Shown piece by piece: positions 1 through 11,400 of a DNA stretch of 64,000 nt. Numbering within the stretch: the stretch's first letter is position 1; each line of letters starts with the position of its first letter. Position numbers and translations under genes: made by a program. The notes under the pieces were generated by a model. The model saw nothing but the letters and a program-made list of their open reading frames with translations, was not told the origin of the DNA and did not search any database. Origin of the DNA: Alteriqipengyuania abyssalis (GTDB lineage Bacteria > Pseudomonadota > Alphaproteobacteria > Sphingomonadales > Sphingomonadaceae); NCBI RefSeq assembly GCF_019857185.1, contig NZ_JAHWXP010000004.1, positions 62,001 to 126,000 on the forward strand. The letters are read 5' to 3'.

Positions 1-1280
1 AGCGTGTCGTTGGCGAGGTTCAGTGCCTCGTCATGGTCCTTGAACGTCGTGACCGAGAGGACCGGGCCGAAGATCTCCTCCTGGAAGATGCGCATCCGGT
101 TGTTGCCTCGGAACACGGTCGGCTTGACGTAGTAGCCGCCCGCGATCTCGCCCTCGAACCGCGCAGCCTCGCCGCCGGTCAGCAGTTCGGCGCCTTCCTG
201 CTTGCCGATGGCGATATAGGACAGGATCTTCTCCTGCTGCTCGGACGAGGCCTGCGCCCCGATCATCGTTTCCATGTCGAGCGGGTTGCCCGCCTTGATC
301 GCTTCGACGCGCTGAATCGCACGCTCCATGAAACGGTCGTAGATGCTCTCGTGAACCAGCGCGCGGCTGGGGCAGGTGCAGACCTCGCCCTGGTTGAGCG
401 CGAACATCACGAAGCCCTCGATCGCCTTGTCGAGATAGTCGTCATCCTGGCGGCACACGTCCTCGAAGAAGATGTTCGGACTCTTGCCGCCCAGTTCCAG
501 CGTGACCGGGATCAGGTTTTCTGTCGCATATTGCATGATCAGGCGGCCGGTGCTCGTCTCGCCGGTAAAGGCGATCTTGGCGATCCGGCTGCTGCTGGCG
601 AGCGGCTTGCCCGCTTCCAGGCCGAAGCCGTTGACCACATTGACCACGCCGGCGGGCAGCAGGTCGCCGATGAGTTCCATCAGCACCATGATCGAGGCCG
701 GAGTCTGCTCGGCCGGTTTGAGCACCACGCAGTTGCCCGCCGCCAGCGCCGGGGCGAGCTTCCACACGGCCATCAGGATCGGGAAGTTCCACGGAATGAT
801 CTGGCCGACCACGCCCAGCGGCTCATGAAAATGGTAGGCGACCGTATCGTGGTCGATTTCCGAAATGCCGCCTTCCTGCGCGCGGATGCAGCCCGCGAAA
901 TAGCGAAAGTGGTCGATCGCGAGCGGGATGTCGGCGGCCATCGTCTCGCGCAGCGGTTTGCCGTTGTCCCAGGTCTCGGCGATCGCGATCTTTTCGAGGT
1001 TTTCCTCCATCCGGTCGGCGATGCGATTGAGGATCAGCGCCCGCTCGCCCGCGCTGGTGCGGCCCCAGGCGTCCTTCGCGGCATGGGCGGCGTCGAGCGC
1101 GGCTTCGATGTCCGCCGCCTGGCTGCGCGCGACCTGACCTACCGCTTTGCCGGTGATCGACGAGATATTGTCGAAGTAACGCCCGTCCTTGGGCGCGACC
1201 CACTTGCCGCCGATGAAGTTGTCGTAACGCTCCGCAAACGGGGCGGTCATCGAAGCGGCGGGGCTGGTTTGCATGTCCAT
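1..1280 (-). CDS. NAD-dependent aldehyde dehydrogenase (3' end cut by window edge)
   Basis: Oxidises an aldehyde (probably acetaldehyde or a short aliphatic aldehyde) to the acid with NAD in the cytoplasm. About 426 N-terminal codons are visible out of an expected ~505. The translation shows the cofactor-domain motif [19 protein letters not shown], the general-base segment [11 protein letters not shown] and the nucleophile region [10 protein letters not shown]; the visible part ends in the typical [12 protein letters not shown] segment. The double-Cys active-site loop and the AcoR-like gene just upstream favour the ExaC/AcoD-type acetaldehyde dehydrogenases. The ATG at 1280 has a GAGAGG ribosome-binding site; a second in-frame ATG lies at 1250. 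A perfect palindrome lies about 100 bp upstream. Family is secure; exact substrate is inference. Confidence 0.93.
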   Translation of the reverse strand, partial: MDMQTSPAASMTAPFAERYDNFIGGKWVAPKDGRYFDNISSITGKAVGQVARSQAADIEAALDAAHAAKDAWGRTSAGERALILNRIADRMEENLEKIAIAETWDNGKPLRETMAADIPLAIDHFRYFAGCIRAQEGGISEIDHDTVAYHFHEPLGVVGQIIPWNFPILMAVWKLAPALAAGNCVVLKPAEQTPASIMVLMELIGDLLPAGVVNVVNGFGLEAGKPLASSSRIAKIAFTGETSTGRLIMQYATENLIPVTLELGGKSPNIFFEDVCRQDDDYLDKAIEGFVMFALNQGEVCTCPSRALVHESIYDRFMERAIQRVEAIKAGNPLDMETMIGAQASSEQQEKILSYIAIGKQEGAELLTGGEAARFEGEIAGGYYVKPTVFRGNNRMRIFQEEIFGPVLSVTTFKDHDEALNLANDT

Positions 1281-1380
1281 CAGTTGATCCTCTCGAATTT
1301 GCCGGGTGATCCCGGTCGTGAGGATGATGGTTCCGCGAAAAGCCTGCGGTGAAAAGGGCGGGTGGGCGGATCGTCGGCGC

Positions 1381-1404
1381 AACTGTCTCGCTATCGAGAC
1401 AGTT
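1381..1404. promoter_or_regulatory. Perfect palindrome, likely operator of the aldehyde dehydrogenase gene
   Basis: Arms AACTGTCTCG and CGAGACAGTT (10 bp, no mismatch) flank a 4-bp centre. It sits between the AcoR-like regulator gene and the aldehyde dehydrogenase gene, about 100 bp upstream of the latter. No T-run follows on either strand, so a binding site for a dimeric regulator is more likely than a terminator. The TGT/ACA outer triplets resemble sites described for AcoR-type activators, but the link to this regulator is inference. Confidence 0.5.
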
Positions 1405-1419
1405 CTGGAGCACGCCGTG

Positions 1420-2385
1420 TCAGCCGCGCGCCAACCCCACCTTTTCCATCCGCCGATAGAGCGTCGCGCGCCCGATGCCGAGCGCCTTTGCCGCCCGCGT
1501 GGCGTTGCCGTCGGCCTGCGCCAGCGCGCGCCGCAGCACCGCACGCTCCGAGTCGCGAAACGAGGCCGCATCTTCTCCGCCGAGGATGTCCGCAGCGCTG
1601 CGCGATCCGGTCAGGCAGGCATCGGACAGGTTGAGGCGATGGCGTGCGGCATAGGTTGCGCCGATCACCAAATCGTCCCGGTCGACCGCCAGCAGCGCCG
1701 CATCGCCGCCCGGCAGGTTGGCATCGATGATCCGGTGCCCTTCGAAGAACTTGCGGAACACGCCGCTTTCGATCCTGCGGGCCGCATCCTGCACGATCTT
1801 CTGGACCAGCGCGCCCATCGCCGCGCTGTGATCGTCGCGGCAATTGGAGATGTCGAGCGCGCCGACAAGCCGCCCCGCCGCATCGCGCACGGGCGCGTCC
1901 ATGCAGCTGATCCCGATATTGCGGGAGGCGAAGTGTTCGTCGCGGTGGATCGTGACCGGTCGCCCTTCGACAAGGCAGGTGCCGATCCCGTTGGTCCCTT
2001 CGCGGCTTTCGCTCCACACCCCGCCCGGGGTCAGCCCGACCTGGTCGAACATAGCGCGATCGCCGGTCTGGCTTCGCGATTCGAGGATGACGCCGTCCTT
2101 GTCAGACAGCATGATCGCGCAGCCGGTGGCGGCGACGGTCTGGAACAGCTGGTCGAGCAGCGGCCGCGCCACTTCGAGCATCAGGCCGTGGCGTTCGCGC
2201 CGCTGCGTAAGTTCGCTGCCGGAAACAAGCTCCCGCCCCTGATCGGCCCCCGCATCGAGCCCGTACTTGAGGCCCGAACGACACCAGCTGGCCGCGACAA
2301 AGGATTGCGCGGCGCTGGAAGAAGAGTGCAGGACCTTCTCGACCGAGTCTTCGTGCTCGACTGCCATGGCGCACACGTACCGCAT
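1420..2385 (-). CDS. AcoR-like transcriptional regulator (GAF + Fis-type HTH, no AAA+ domain)
   Basis: A 321-residue regulator. Residues ~60-220 form the GAF sensor module typical of acetoin-catabolism regulators ([16 protein letters not shown] and [16 protein letters not shown]), and residues ~275-318 form a Fis-type helix-turn-helix ([20 protein letters not shown]). AcoR-type sigma-54 activators carry an AAA+ ATPase with a GAFTGA loop between these modules (about 650 residues in all); here it is absent and the GAF region runs through a short linker into the HTH. It therefore probably acts without sigma-54 remodelling. It lies upstream of, and on the same strand as, the aldehyde dehydrogenase gene, which it probably controls (inference). 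An alternative ATG is at 2367. Confidence 0.85.
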   Translation of the reverse strand: MRYVCAMAVEHEDSVEKVLHSSSSAAQSFVAASWCRSGLKYGLDAGADQGRELVSGSELTQRRERHGLMLEVARPLLDQLFQTVAATGCAIMLSDKDGVILESRSQTGDRAMFDQVGLTPGGVWSESREGTNGIGTCLVEGRPVTIHRDEHFASRNIGISCMDAPVRDAAGRLVGALDISNCRDDHSAAMGALVQKIVQDAARRIESGVFRKFFEGHRIIDANLPGGDAALLAVDRDDLVIGATYAARHRLNLSDACLTGSRSAADILGGEDAASFRDSERAVLRRALAQADGNATRAAKALGIGRATLYRRMEKVGLARG

Positions 2386-2488
2386 TTCGATCGCCTTGGC
2401 GACTTATGACGTTGTCAGGAGCCTCGGATAGGGCGGAGGAATGGGGTTCGAGTGCGTCCCCATATCTTCATGGCGCCGCTGCCCTTAC

Positions 2489-5400
2489 CTAGAACCGCAC
2501 TTCGACATGCACGTCCACCGTATGGCTACGCTGCGATTGCGACCCGATGCTGGTGCGATAGCCCGTGCCGATTTTCCAGCCGCCAGCCATTTGCAGATCG
2601 AGCAGCAGGCTGACTTCGAGATTGTGCCGCGTGGTGCGTCCGACGAGGGTCGAATAGGTCCGCGACCCGAAGTCGGCATAGCTCAGCATCATGCTCGAAC
2701 GACCAGCGAAGTCGTAGCCGTATTCTCCGCGCAGTTCGGGCCGCAGCAGGCCGATCGGCAATTCAATCGTGTCGTACGCCCGCAGCCCCAGATTGGCGGA
2801 GAGACTGTCCACCCGCTGGTCGCCATAGGCGAGGCTGTAGGCACCGGCGTCGAATTCCCTGAACCCCTCGATCCGCGAACGGGAGAATTCGACCCGCCCG
2901 TAAGGCGACACCATCCAGCCATCGTCGCGCAGTTCGTATGCGAAGGTGAGCGAGCCGAACAGCTGGGTGCCGCCGACGTCTGCGGTCGCGATCCCCCCTG
3001 TCGGCGTCACGAAGCGGACCGACTGGAAGTCGAGAATGCTGCCGCCGAGCAGACCATCGACGAACAGGTTCGGCGCCGGCGTGTAGCTGCCGTAGAGCGC
3101 CATGCTGTAGGCAGTGCCACGGCTCAGACTGCCGTTCGCCCCGATCTCCGTGCGATCGCGACCATACCCGGCACCCACGCCGCCGACGAAACTGTCCGAG
3201 AAGCGATAATCGATCCCCGTGCTCACCCCGATCATGGTCGAGTCCAGATCGAGCATCCCACCGCTATCCTCCGCGAAATTGACAAACCCGTTCGACCACA
3301 CGGCAAAGGGCATGTCCTGCGCGCTCTCGCCAGCCGATCGACCCGATCCCGGGGCATGGGTCTCCGGCACCGCAGACTGCCTCCCCTCAAGCGCGAAGCG
3401 CGTCGGAAGCAGGTCCGCAAAATCGGTCTGACTGGCCAGGTTGTCGCTGCTGTTCAGACCAAAAATATCCCCCTGTCGCGTGCGCGGCGCGGCACGCTGA
3501 TAGGCCATCCTCACATCCATGCTCGACGCGCGCCGCTCGCCCTCGGTGTGAAGCTGTTCGAGACGGCGCCCGAAATTGCGCTGCTGATTGTGGGCGAACC
3601 GCCGGGCAGCCCCTGCCCGGGCATCGATCAGGCCGGTGACCTCGCCATCGGTGGAGGGATCGGGCCGGTCGAATGCGGCACGCGTCACCGCAACAATGTA
3701 GCTCCGCGTGGTGCTATCGGCAGCGGTCACTACGACCGCGATCGAGGTGGTTCCGACCGGCAGCGCCACCGGAGCGCTCGCGCTACCCGTCGCGACGGTT
3801 TTTCCTGCAACCGTCACGCTCGCTCCGGCATCGGATGTGACGGGCGTCAATGCGACCGCCTCGACCTCGTTGGGCACGAGCACCGTATAGTCGGTCCGAT
3901 CCGGATCGAACGCCGGGCTCAATGTTCCCTGGCTGACCGACAGAGCGGATAGCCGGGCGTCGCTGGAGGCGGCACGGGTGACCACCACGGTGTAGGTCTG
4001 GCTGGTGCCGTCTGCAGCGGTCACCACCACCGCGATAGGCGTCGTCCCGACAGGGATCGCGACAGGTGCGCTCTCGCTGCCAGAGGTCACTGCATTGCCC
4101 GCCACGGTGACTGTCGCGCCAGCGTCGGAAACAGTCGGGGTGAACGTGATCGTCTCGACATCACTGCCGAGGGCCACCGTGTAGCCTAGCTGCGCCGGAT
4201 CGAATGCCGGGCTCAATGCCCCGTCGCTTACCGACAAAGCCGACAGGCGAGCATCGCTGGAGGCGGCCCGCGTGACCACCACGGTGTAGGTCTGGGTGGT
4301 GCCGTTGGCAGCAGTCACGACCGCCGCGATCGAAGTCGTACCCACTGGCAACGCCACGGGCGCGCTGGCGCTGCCCGAGGCCACCGCATTGCCCGCGATG
4401 GTCACCGTCGCGCCGGCGTCGTAGACAGTCGGCGTCAGCACAATCGTGGCGACATCATTGCCGACGGCCACCGTATAGCTGGTTTGCGCCGGATCGAACG
4501 CCGGACTCAGCGCGCCCGCGCTTACCGCCAGCGCGGACAGGCGGGCATCGCTGGAAGCGGCGCGGGTGACCGCAATCGAATATTCCTGCCGAGTGCCATC
4601 GGCCGCCAGGACGACAATCGACACGGATGTCGTCCCCACGCCCAGCTCGACCGGTGCACTCGCGCCGCCCGATACTGTTGCGGCACCGTTCACGGTGATC
4701 GTGGCCCCGGCATCCGACGCGGTCGGCGTCAGGGTTATCCTCTCGACTGCATGGCCGACGGCAAGAGTGTAGCTCGCCTGCCGAGGATCGAACGCAGGAC
4801 TCAGCGCTCCCTCGCTCACCGACAGCGCGGAGAGTCGCGCATCGCCCGATTCAGCGCGCGTCACCGCGACGGTGTAGCTCTGGGTGGTGCCGTCGGCGGC
4901 GGTCACGACGACCGGGATCGAGGTCGTCCCCACCGCCAGCGCTACCGGCGCGCTGGCAGTGCCAGAGTCGACCGCATTGCCCGCAACCATGATTGTCGCG
5001 TCGGCAGCGGCTGTCGGGGTCAGCGTGATCATGGTGACATCATTGCCTACCGCAACCGTGTAGCTCCCCTGCCCCGGATCGAACGCCGGGCTCAGCGCTC
5101 CTTCACTTACCGCCAGCGCAGACAGTCGCGCATCGCCCGATTCAGCGCGCGTCACCGCAACAGTGTAGCTCTGGGTGGTGCCGTCGGCGGCGGTCACGAC
5201 GACCGGGATCGACGTGGTTCCGACCGGCAGCGTCACCGGAGCGCTGGCGGTGCCAGAGGCGACCGCATTGCCCGCAACCGTGATTGTCGCGTCGGCAGCG
5301 GCGGCGGTCGGGGTCAGTGTGATCGTGGTGACATCATTGACTACCGCAACCGTGTAGCTCCCCTGCCCCGGATCGAACGCCGGGCTCAACGTCCCCGCGC

Positions 5401-8400
5401 TCACCGCCAGGGCAGACAGCCGGGCATCGCTGGAAATGTAGGTGTAGCCATTGGCAAGCGTTGCCGCGCCGCCGGGTGTCGTGACAACGACGTCGACGCT
5501 GCCTGCCGCATGGGCTGGCGTCAGCACGTCGATCCGCGTGCTGCTGGCAACAGTAAACGCGTTTGCGTCCGCACCTCCGAAGGTCACACGGCTCACCTCC
5601 AGAAAACCCGTGCCGGTGATCGTAACCGCCTTGTTACCGGGAGTCGGGCCTTCATCCGGCGCGACCCCGGTGATCGTGGGCTCGGGCATCACGCCGGTAG
5701 CGTAAATGCTGTAGCTGAAGGAGGGCGTTGCGGGATCGTCGCTCTCAATCGTGATCGTCGTGGTCACGCGGCCGCCGGTCTCCGGGGTAAAACCGATCTC
5801 GAACTCGTAGGAACCACGCGGAGCGATCGTCCTTGAGGATGCGCTCTGCATCGTGAACCCGGCGGCGGGCGTCACCGTAATGGCCGAGACGGTGAGATCG
5901 GCATCTCCCTCGTTGAAGATCAGGAAGCGACGCGATGCCGACGACCCGACGATCACCTGCCCGAAATCGGTCCCCGCTGTCGCCGATGTCGCACCATTGG
6001 CGATCGGCTGGACACCATCGCTGGTCGAATAGACACCGATCGTCGGCGGCCCCGCGCGGGTTACTGCCACGGTATATTGCCGCGTACTGCCATCGGCGGC
6101 AGTCACCACCACAGCAATCGACGTCATCCCGAGCGACAGGGCTACCGGCGCACTCGCAGTGCCCGAGGCGACCGGATTGCCAGCAACGGTGATCGTCGAG
6201 GCTGTGTCCGACGCGGTCGGGCTGAGCGTGATCGAAGCGATCGCGTTGCCCACCGTCACTGCGTAGTCCGTCTGTGCGGGGTCGAAGGCCGGCGTCAGCG
6301 TGCCGTCGCTTACCGTGAGGCCCGACAGTGCCGCATCAGCCGAAAGGTAACGATAGGCGTCGGTAGCGGTGGCCGTGCCGCCCGGCGAGGTGACGACGAC
6401 ATCGGCAGCGCCCACTGCATGCGCCGGGGTCGTCGCGTCGATCCGCGTGTCGCTGACCACGGTAAACGCGTCTGCGTCCACCCCTGCGAAGGTGACGCTG
6501 CTTACGGTGAGGAAGCCCGTGCCGGTGATCGCGACACTCGTTCCGCCGGAGGTCGGGCCCTGGTCGGGCGTGACATCCGTGATCGTGGGAAGCGGCGCTG
6601 CGGCGCTAGCGTACAGCATGTAGCTGAAGGAAGGCGTGGCAGGATCATTGCTCGAAACGGCGATCGTCGCGGTGAAACTTCCCGCAGTCTCCGGCGCGAA
6701 ACGGATGTCGAATTCGTAGGTGCCGCCCGGCGCGATCATCCGCGACGACGCGGCCTGCACGACAAATCCCGCCCCCGGGGTCGCGGTGACACCCGAGATC
6801 ACCAGATCGGCATTTCCCCCATTGCTGATCAGGAACCTGCGCGAGGCAGAGGAGCCGACCATCACCTGCCCGTAATCGGTCCCCGACGTCGCCGAGGTCG
6901 AGCCGTCGGTGAGCGGCTGGACACCACCGACGGTCGAATAGACGCCGATCGTCGGCGGCGCGGCGCGCGTCACCGCCACGGTGTAGCTGCGGGTGGCGCC
7001 GTTCCCCGCCCTCACCACCACCGCGATCGAGTTCGTGCCCATATTCAATGCGACCGGTGCGCTGGCACTGCCCGAGGCGACCGGATTGCCCGCCACGGTC
7101 ACCGTCGCCCCGGCATCGGAGACGGTGGGGGTTATGCGGATGGAATCGACCGCAGTGCCGACCGCTACCGAGTAGCTGGTCTGGGCTGCATCGAAAGCTG
7201 GCGACAGAGTTCCCTCGCTCACCGCCAGACCCGATAGCGTCGCATCGCTCGATGCTGCGCGGGTCACGGTGATGGTGTATTGCAGCGTAGTGCCATCCGC
7301 CGCGGTGACGACAACCGGGATCGGGTTGCTGCCGGCGGACAGCGGTACCGGCGCGCTCGCACTGCCAGAGGCGACCGCATTGCCAGCCACGCTGATCGTG
7401 GCCCCGGCATCCGCAGCGGTCGGAGTCACTGTGATCGAAGCGACCGAACTGCCGACGTCCGCAAGATAATTCGTGTTGAACGGACTGAAAGCGGGCTGAA
7501 GCGTTCCCTCGCTCAGCGTCAGGGCAGAGAGTGTGGCATCGCTCGACGCCACTCGCGTCACTGCCACGCTGTATTGCCGTGTCGTGCCATTGGCAGCGGT
7601 TACCACCACCGCGATCGGGGTGGTGCCGACCGGCAGAGCGACAGGCGCGCTCGCGCTGCCCGAAGCGACCGCATTGCCCGCGACCGTCACGCTCGCTCCG
7701 GCATCGGAAACCCTCGGCGTCAGCGTGATCGTGTCGACCCCGTTGCCGACCGAAACCGCATAGCTCAGCTGCGCCGGGTCGAATGCCGGGGACAAAGCGC
7801 CAGCGCTCGGCACGAGGCTGGCAAGCGTCGCATCGCTCGACGGGGCGCGTGTTACCGCCACGGTATATTCGCGCGTGCTGCCGTCGGCCGCCGTAACGAG
7901 CACCGCGATCGCAGTCGTCCCCGCGCCCAATGCCACCGGCGCGCTGGCGCTGCCGGATGCAGTTATGGAGCCGGCAACCCTGATCGTCGCGCCCGCGTCC
8001 GAAGCGGTCGGCGTCAGGATGATCGAGGTGACCGAATTGGCCACCGCAACCGAATAGCCAAGCTCGGCCGCATCGAATGCGGGCGACAGCGCACCCTCGC
8101 TCACCGTGAGCCCCGCGAGCCTGGCATCGTTCGAGGGCGCGCGCGTCACTGCCAGCGAATAGAGGCGGCTTGAACCGTCCGCAGCAGTCACCCGGACCGT
8201 GATCGACGTTACGCCGACCGGCAGCGCGACCGACGCGCTCGCGCTGCCCGAAGCGACAGGATTGCCATTGACGGTGATCGTTGCACCCGCATCGCTCGCC
8301 GTCGGGGTCAGCGTGAAGGTGTCGACCGAATGTGCGACCTGCACACTATAGTTCTGCCCGGCTGGGTCGAACGCGGGCGACAGCGCCCCATCGCTCGGCA

Positions 8401-11400
8401 CAAGGCTCGCCAGAGACGCGTCGCCGGAAAGGAAGGTGTAAGCACCGCTGGCGGTCGCAGTTCCGCCCGGCGAGGTGACCGCCACATCCACCACGCCCGC
8501 CGCATGCGCGGGTGTCGTCGCCTGGATCGTGGTATCGCTGGCGATGGTGAAAGCGCTCGCATTGGTGCCGCCGAACGTCACGCTCTGCGCGGTCAGGAAC
8601 CCTGTGCCGTTGATGGTGACGCTGGCCCCGCCACCGGCCACGCCCTTGACCGGCGAGAGCGAGCCGATCGTGGGCACCGGCGCGGCTGCGGTGGCGTGGA
8701 TCGCGAAGCTGAAGGTCGGTGTGTTCGGATCGTCGCTGGCGATCGAGACGACCGGGTCGACGACGCCAGTGGTGGTAGGCCTGAAGGGTATCGTCAGCTG
8801 ATAGATTCCGCCGGGCTGAATCGTTTGCGAGGTAATCGCTGGAACCGTGAAGCCGTCGGAGGGCGTGACGGAGAGCCCGGTCAGCGTCAGCGGTGCCCCG
8901 CCGGCATTATTGACCACGAAGATGCGCGTGCCCTGCCCGCCGACATTGACCTGACCGTAATCGGTACCGGGGGTTGCAGCAGTGCTGCCATTGGCGACGA
9001 CCGCCTGGCCGCCGGTCATGGAAAAGACCTTGATCGTTGGCGGCGCGGCGCGCGTGACCGGAACGCTGTAGACGCGCGAGGCACCATTGGCGGCAGTCAC
9101 CCGGATCGTGACCGGGGTGGTGCCGACCACGAGGGAAATCGGCGCGCTGGCGCTGCCGGATGCTGTCGCGATGCCGTTCACCGTGATCGTCGCGCCCACA
9201 CCCGCCGCGGTCGGCGTCACGGTAATGGTGTCGACGTCGTTCGCGACCCTCACCGTATAATTGCCCTGCGCGGGATCGAAGGCTGGCGTCAGCGTGCCCG
9301 CGCTGACCGAGAGCCCCGCAAGCGTGGCATCGCTGGACGGCGCGCGGGTGACGGTGACCGTATATTGCCGGGTCGTGCCATCGGGGGCGGTCACTTCGAC
9401 CACGATCGCGTTCTGACCCGCCGACAGTGCGACCGGGCCGCTCGCCTGCCCCGACGTCACGGCAGTGCCTGCCACCGTGATCGTGGCCCCGGCGTCCGCA
9501 GCGGTCGGCGTCAGCGCGATCGTCGCGACAGCCTCGCCAACCGCCACCGTATAGCCCGTTTGGGCAGGGTCGAATGCAGGGCTCAGCGTCCCCTCGCTGA
9601 CCGACAGCGACGACAGCGTTGCATCGCTCGAGCCGAGGTAGGCGTAGCCGCCGGTGGCGGTCGCCGCTCCGCCGGCGGTGGTCACCACCACATCGACGGC
9701 ACCCGCCGCGTGGGGCGGAGAGACCGCATCGATCCTGGTGTCGCTCGCCACGGTAAAGCTCGCCGCGTCGATCCCGTCGAACGTGACGCCTTGCGTCGTC
9801 AGAAACCCGGTGCCGGTGATCGCCACACTCGTGCCACCGGCCTGGTCGCCCTCGTCCGGGGCAATCGTGCCGATCGTTGGCACCGGCACGGTCGCCGACC
9901 CTGTCATGCCGAAAGTAAACAACGGCGTGTTCGGATCATTGCTCGCGATCGAAACCGTGGTCGGGAAACTGCCTTCGGCCTTGGGTTCGAAGAACACCTC
10001 GAAGCCTTTGAATGCCCCGGCCCGAACCGTACCCGATGATCCCGACGACAACCGGTACCCATCGCCGGGCGAGATGGAAGTGGCGAAGGTCAGGTCGACA
10101 TTGCCCGAATTGTACACGATGAACTGCAGGTTGTCCGAGGCGCCGACATCGATCGTGCCGAAACTGGTCCTCGCCTCGGCTGCGGCACCATTTGAAAGCG
10201 GTAGACCGGAGCGGAAGATATAGATCTCGGGTGCGGGCTCTGCGACGATCCCGCTCACGGTAAAGCTGTACGTCGCGGTGGCCGGATCGTTGCTAGCGAT
10301 CCTCACCACCGCCTTGAATGAACCCGCGACGGCAGGATCCAGACGCACGGTGATCGACGCATTCCCATTCGGAGCGATCGAGCCCGGCGTGGTCCCGACC
10401 AGGCTGAAAGCACTGCCGCTGGTATTGTCGACGGTAATCGAGGAAACCGTCAATGCAGCCGCCCCGTCGTTATGCAGCACAAACGTGCCGTCGACCGCGC
10501 TGCCCCCGACAACGGCTTCGCCAAAGACGGTCCCATCGCCGCTGCTGGGCGAGGTGTCCCCGCTCGCAATGGTTTTGCCACTGCCGGTTACGCGCAGGAC
10601 GGGCCCCGAGGGCGGGTTGAAGGTCGCGGTGCGGATCTCGGACGGGCGATTGTACCTTCCCGATCCGTCGACCGCGATGTTGGCCGGCACCTGCACGCTG
10701 AACTGCCCGGATGCAGACGGGCTCACCGTGACAACGTAATTGGTCCCCGAACCGCTCAGGGTGGCGCTGGCATTCGTGGTGACCAGATCGCCGGCGGTGA
10801 ACCCGGTGACGGGCGCCGAAAAGGTCACGGTCGCGGTGAAACTATTGCTGCCGGCATCCCTCAGCACGCCCAGCGTTACGGTCGGCCCCGCGGTCGCAAT
10901 GCCGTCGCCGAACACCTGAAAGCTATAGCTGGGAACGTTCGGATCGTCGCTCGCCACGCTGACCGTCTCCGAGAACGGCCCGCCTCCGTCCGGATCGAAC
11001 GCGACCGAGATCGTCCTGCTGCCGCCCGCCCCGATCACCCCGGTATTGTCCTGGGGAATCCGGAATACACTGCCCGGAGACACCGACACGTCGGTGATGG
11101 TCAGCGGAGCGTCACCGGGATTGTAGAGCAGGAAATATCGCAGGACCTGACCGCCCGACTCCTCGACAGCCCCGAAATCGGTCGCCGCGGTTCGCGTCGA
11201 GGAGCCGTTGGGAACGGCGACGGACGAGCCCTCGACCATGCCGTAAACCTGCAGCGCGGGCTGCGCCGCGGCGGCGGCAGGCAGAAACAGCGCAAGCGCC
11301 GCGATGATGACGGTGAGGATCGAGCCTCGGCGCACCGGAGCGTTCGGCGTGAAGGCGCTCGGAATCGATCGGCGAACTCTCCTCAGTCTCGCCCAGACAT

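Noticed and set aside
33-1352. Plus-strand frame of 439 codons opposite the aldehyde dehydrogenase
   Set aside because: Antisense shadow of a gene with conserved catalytic motifs; its translation has no recognisable domain.
4484-5836. Plus-strand frames with repeated Arg-rich segments across the adhesin gene
   Set aside because: They repeat only because the adhesin DNA repeats; the minus strand encodes the structured modules and a signal peptide.
3684-9637. Regularly spaced repeats that might suggest a CRISPR array or satellite
   Set aside because: The period is ~292 bp, units are coding and diverged, and there are no short direct repeats with unique spacers.
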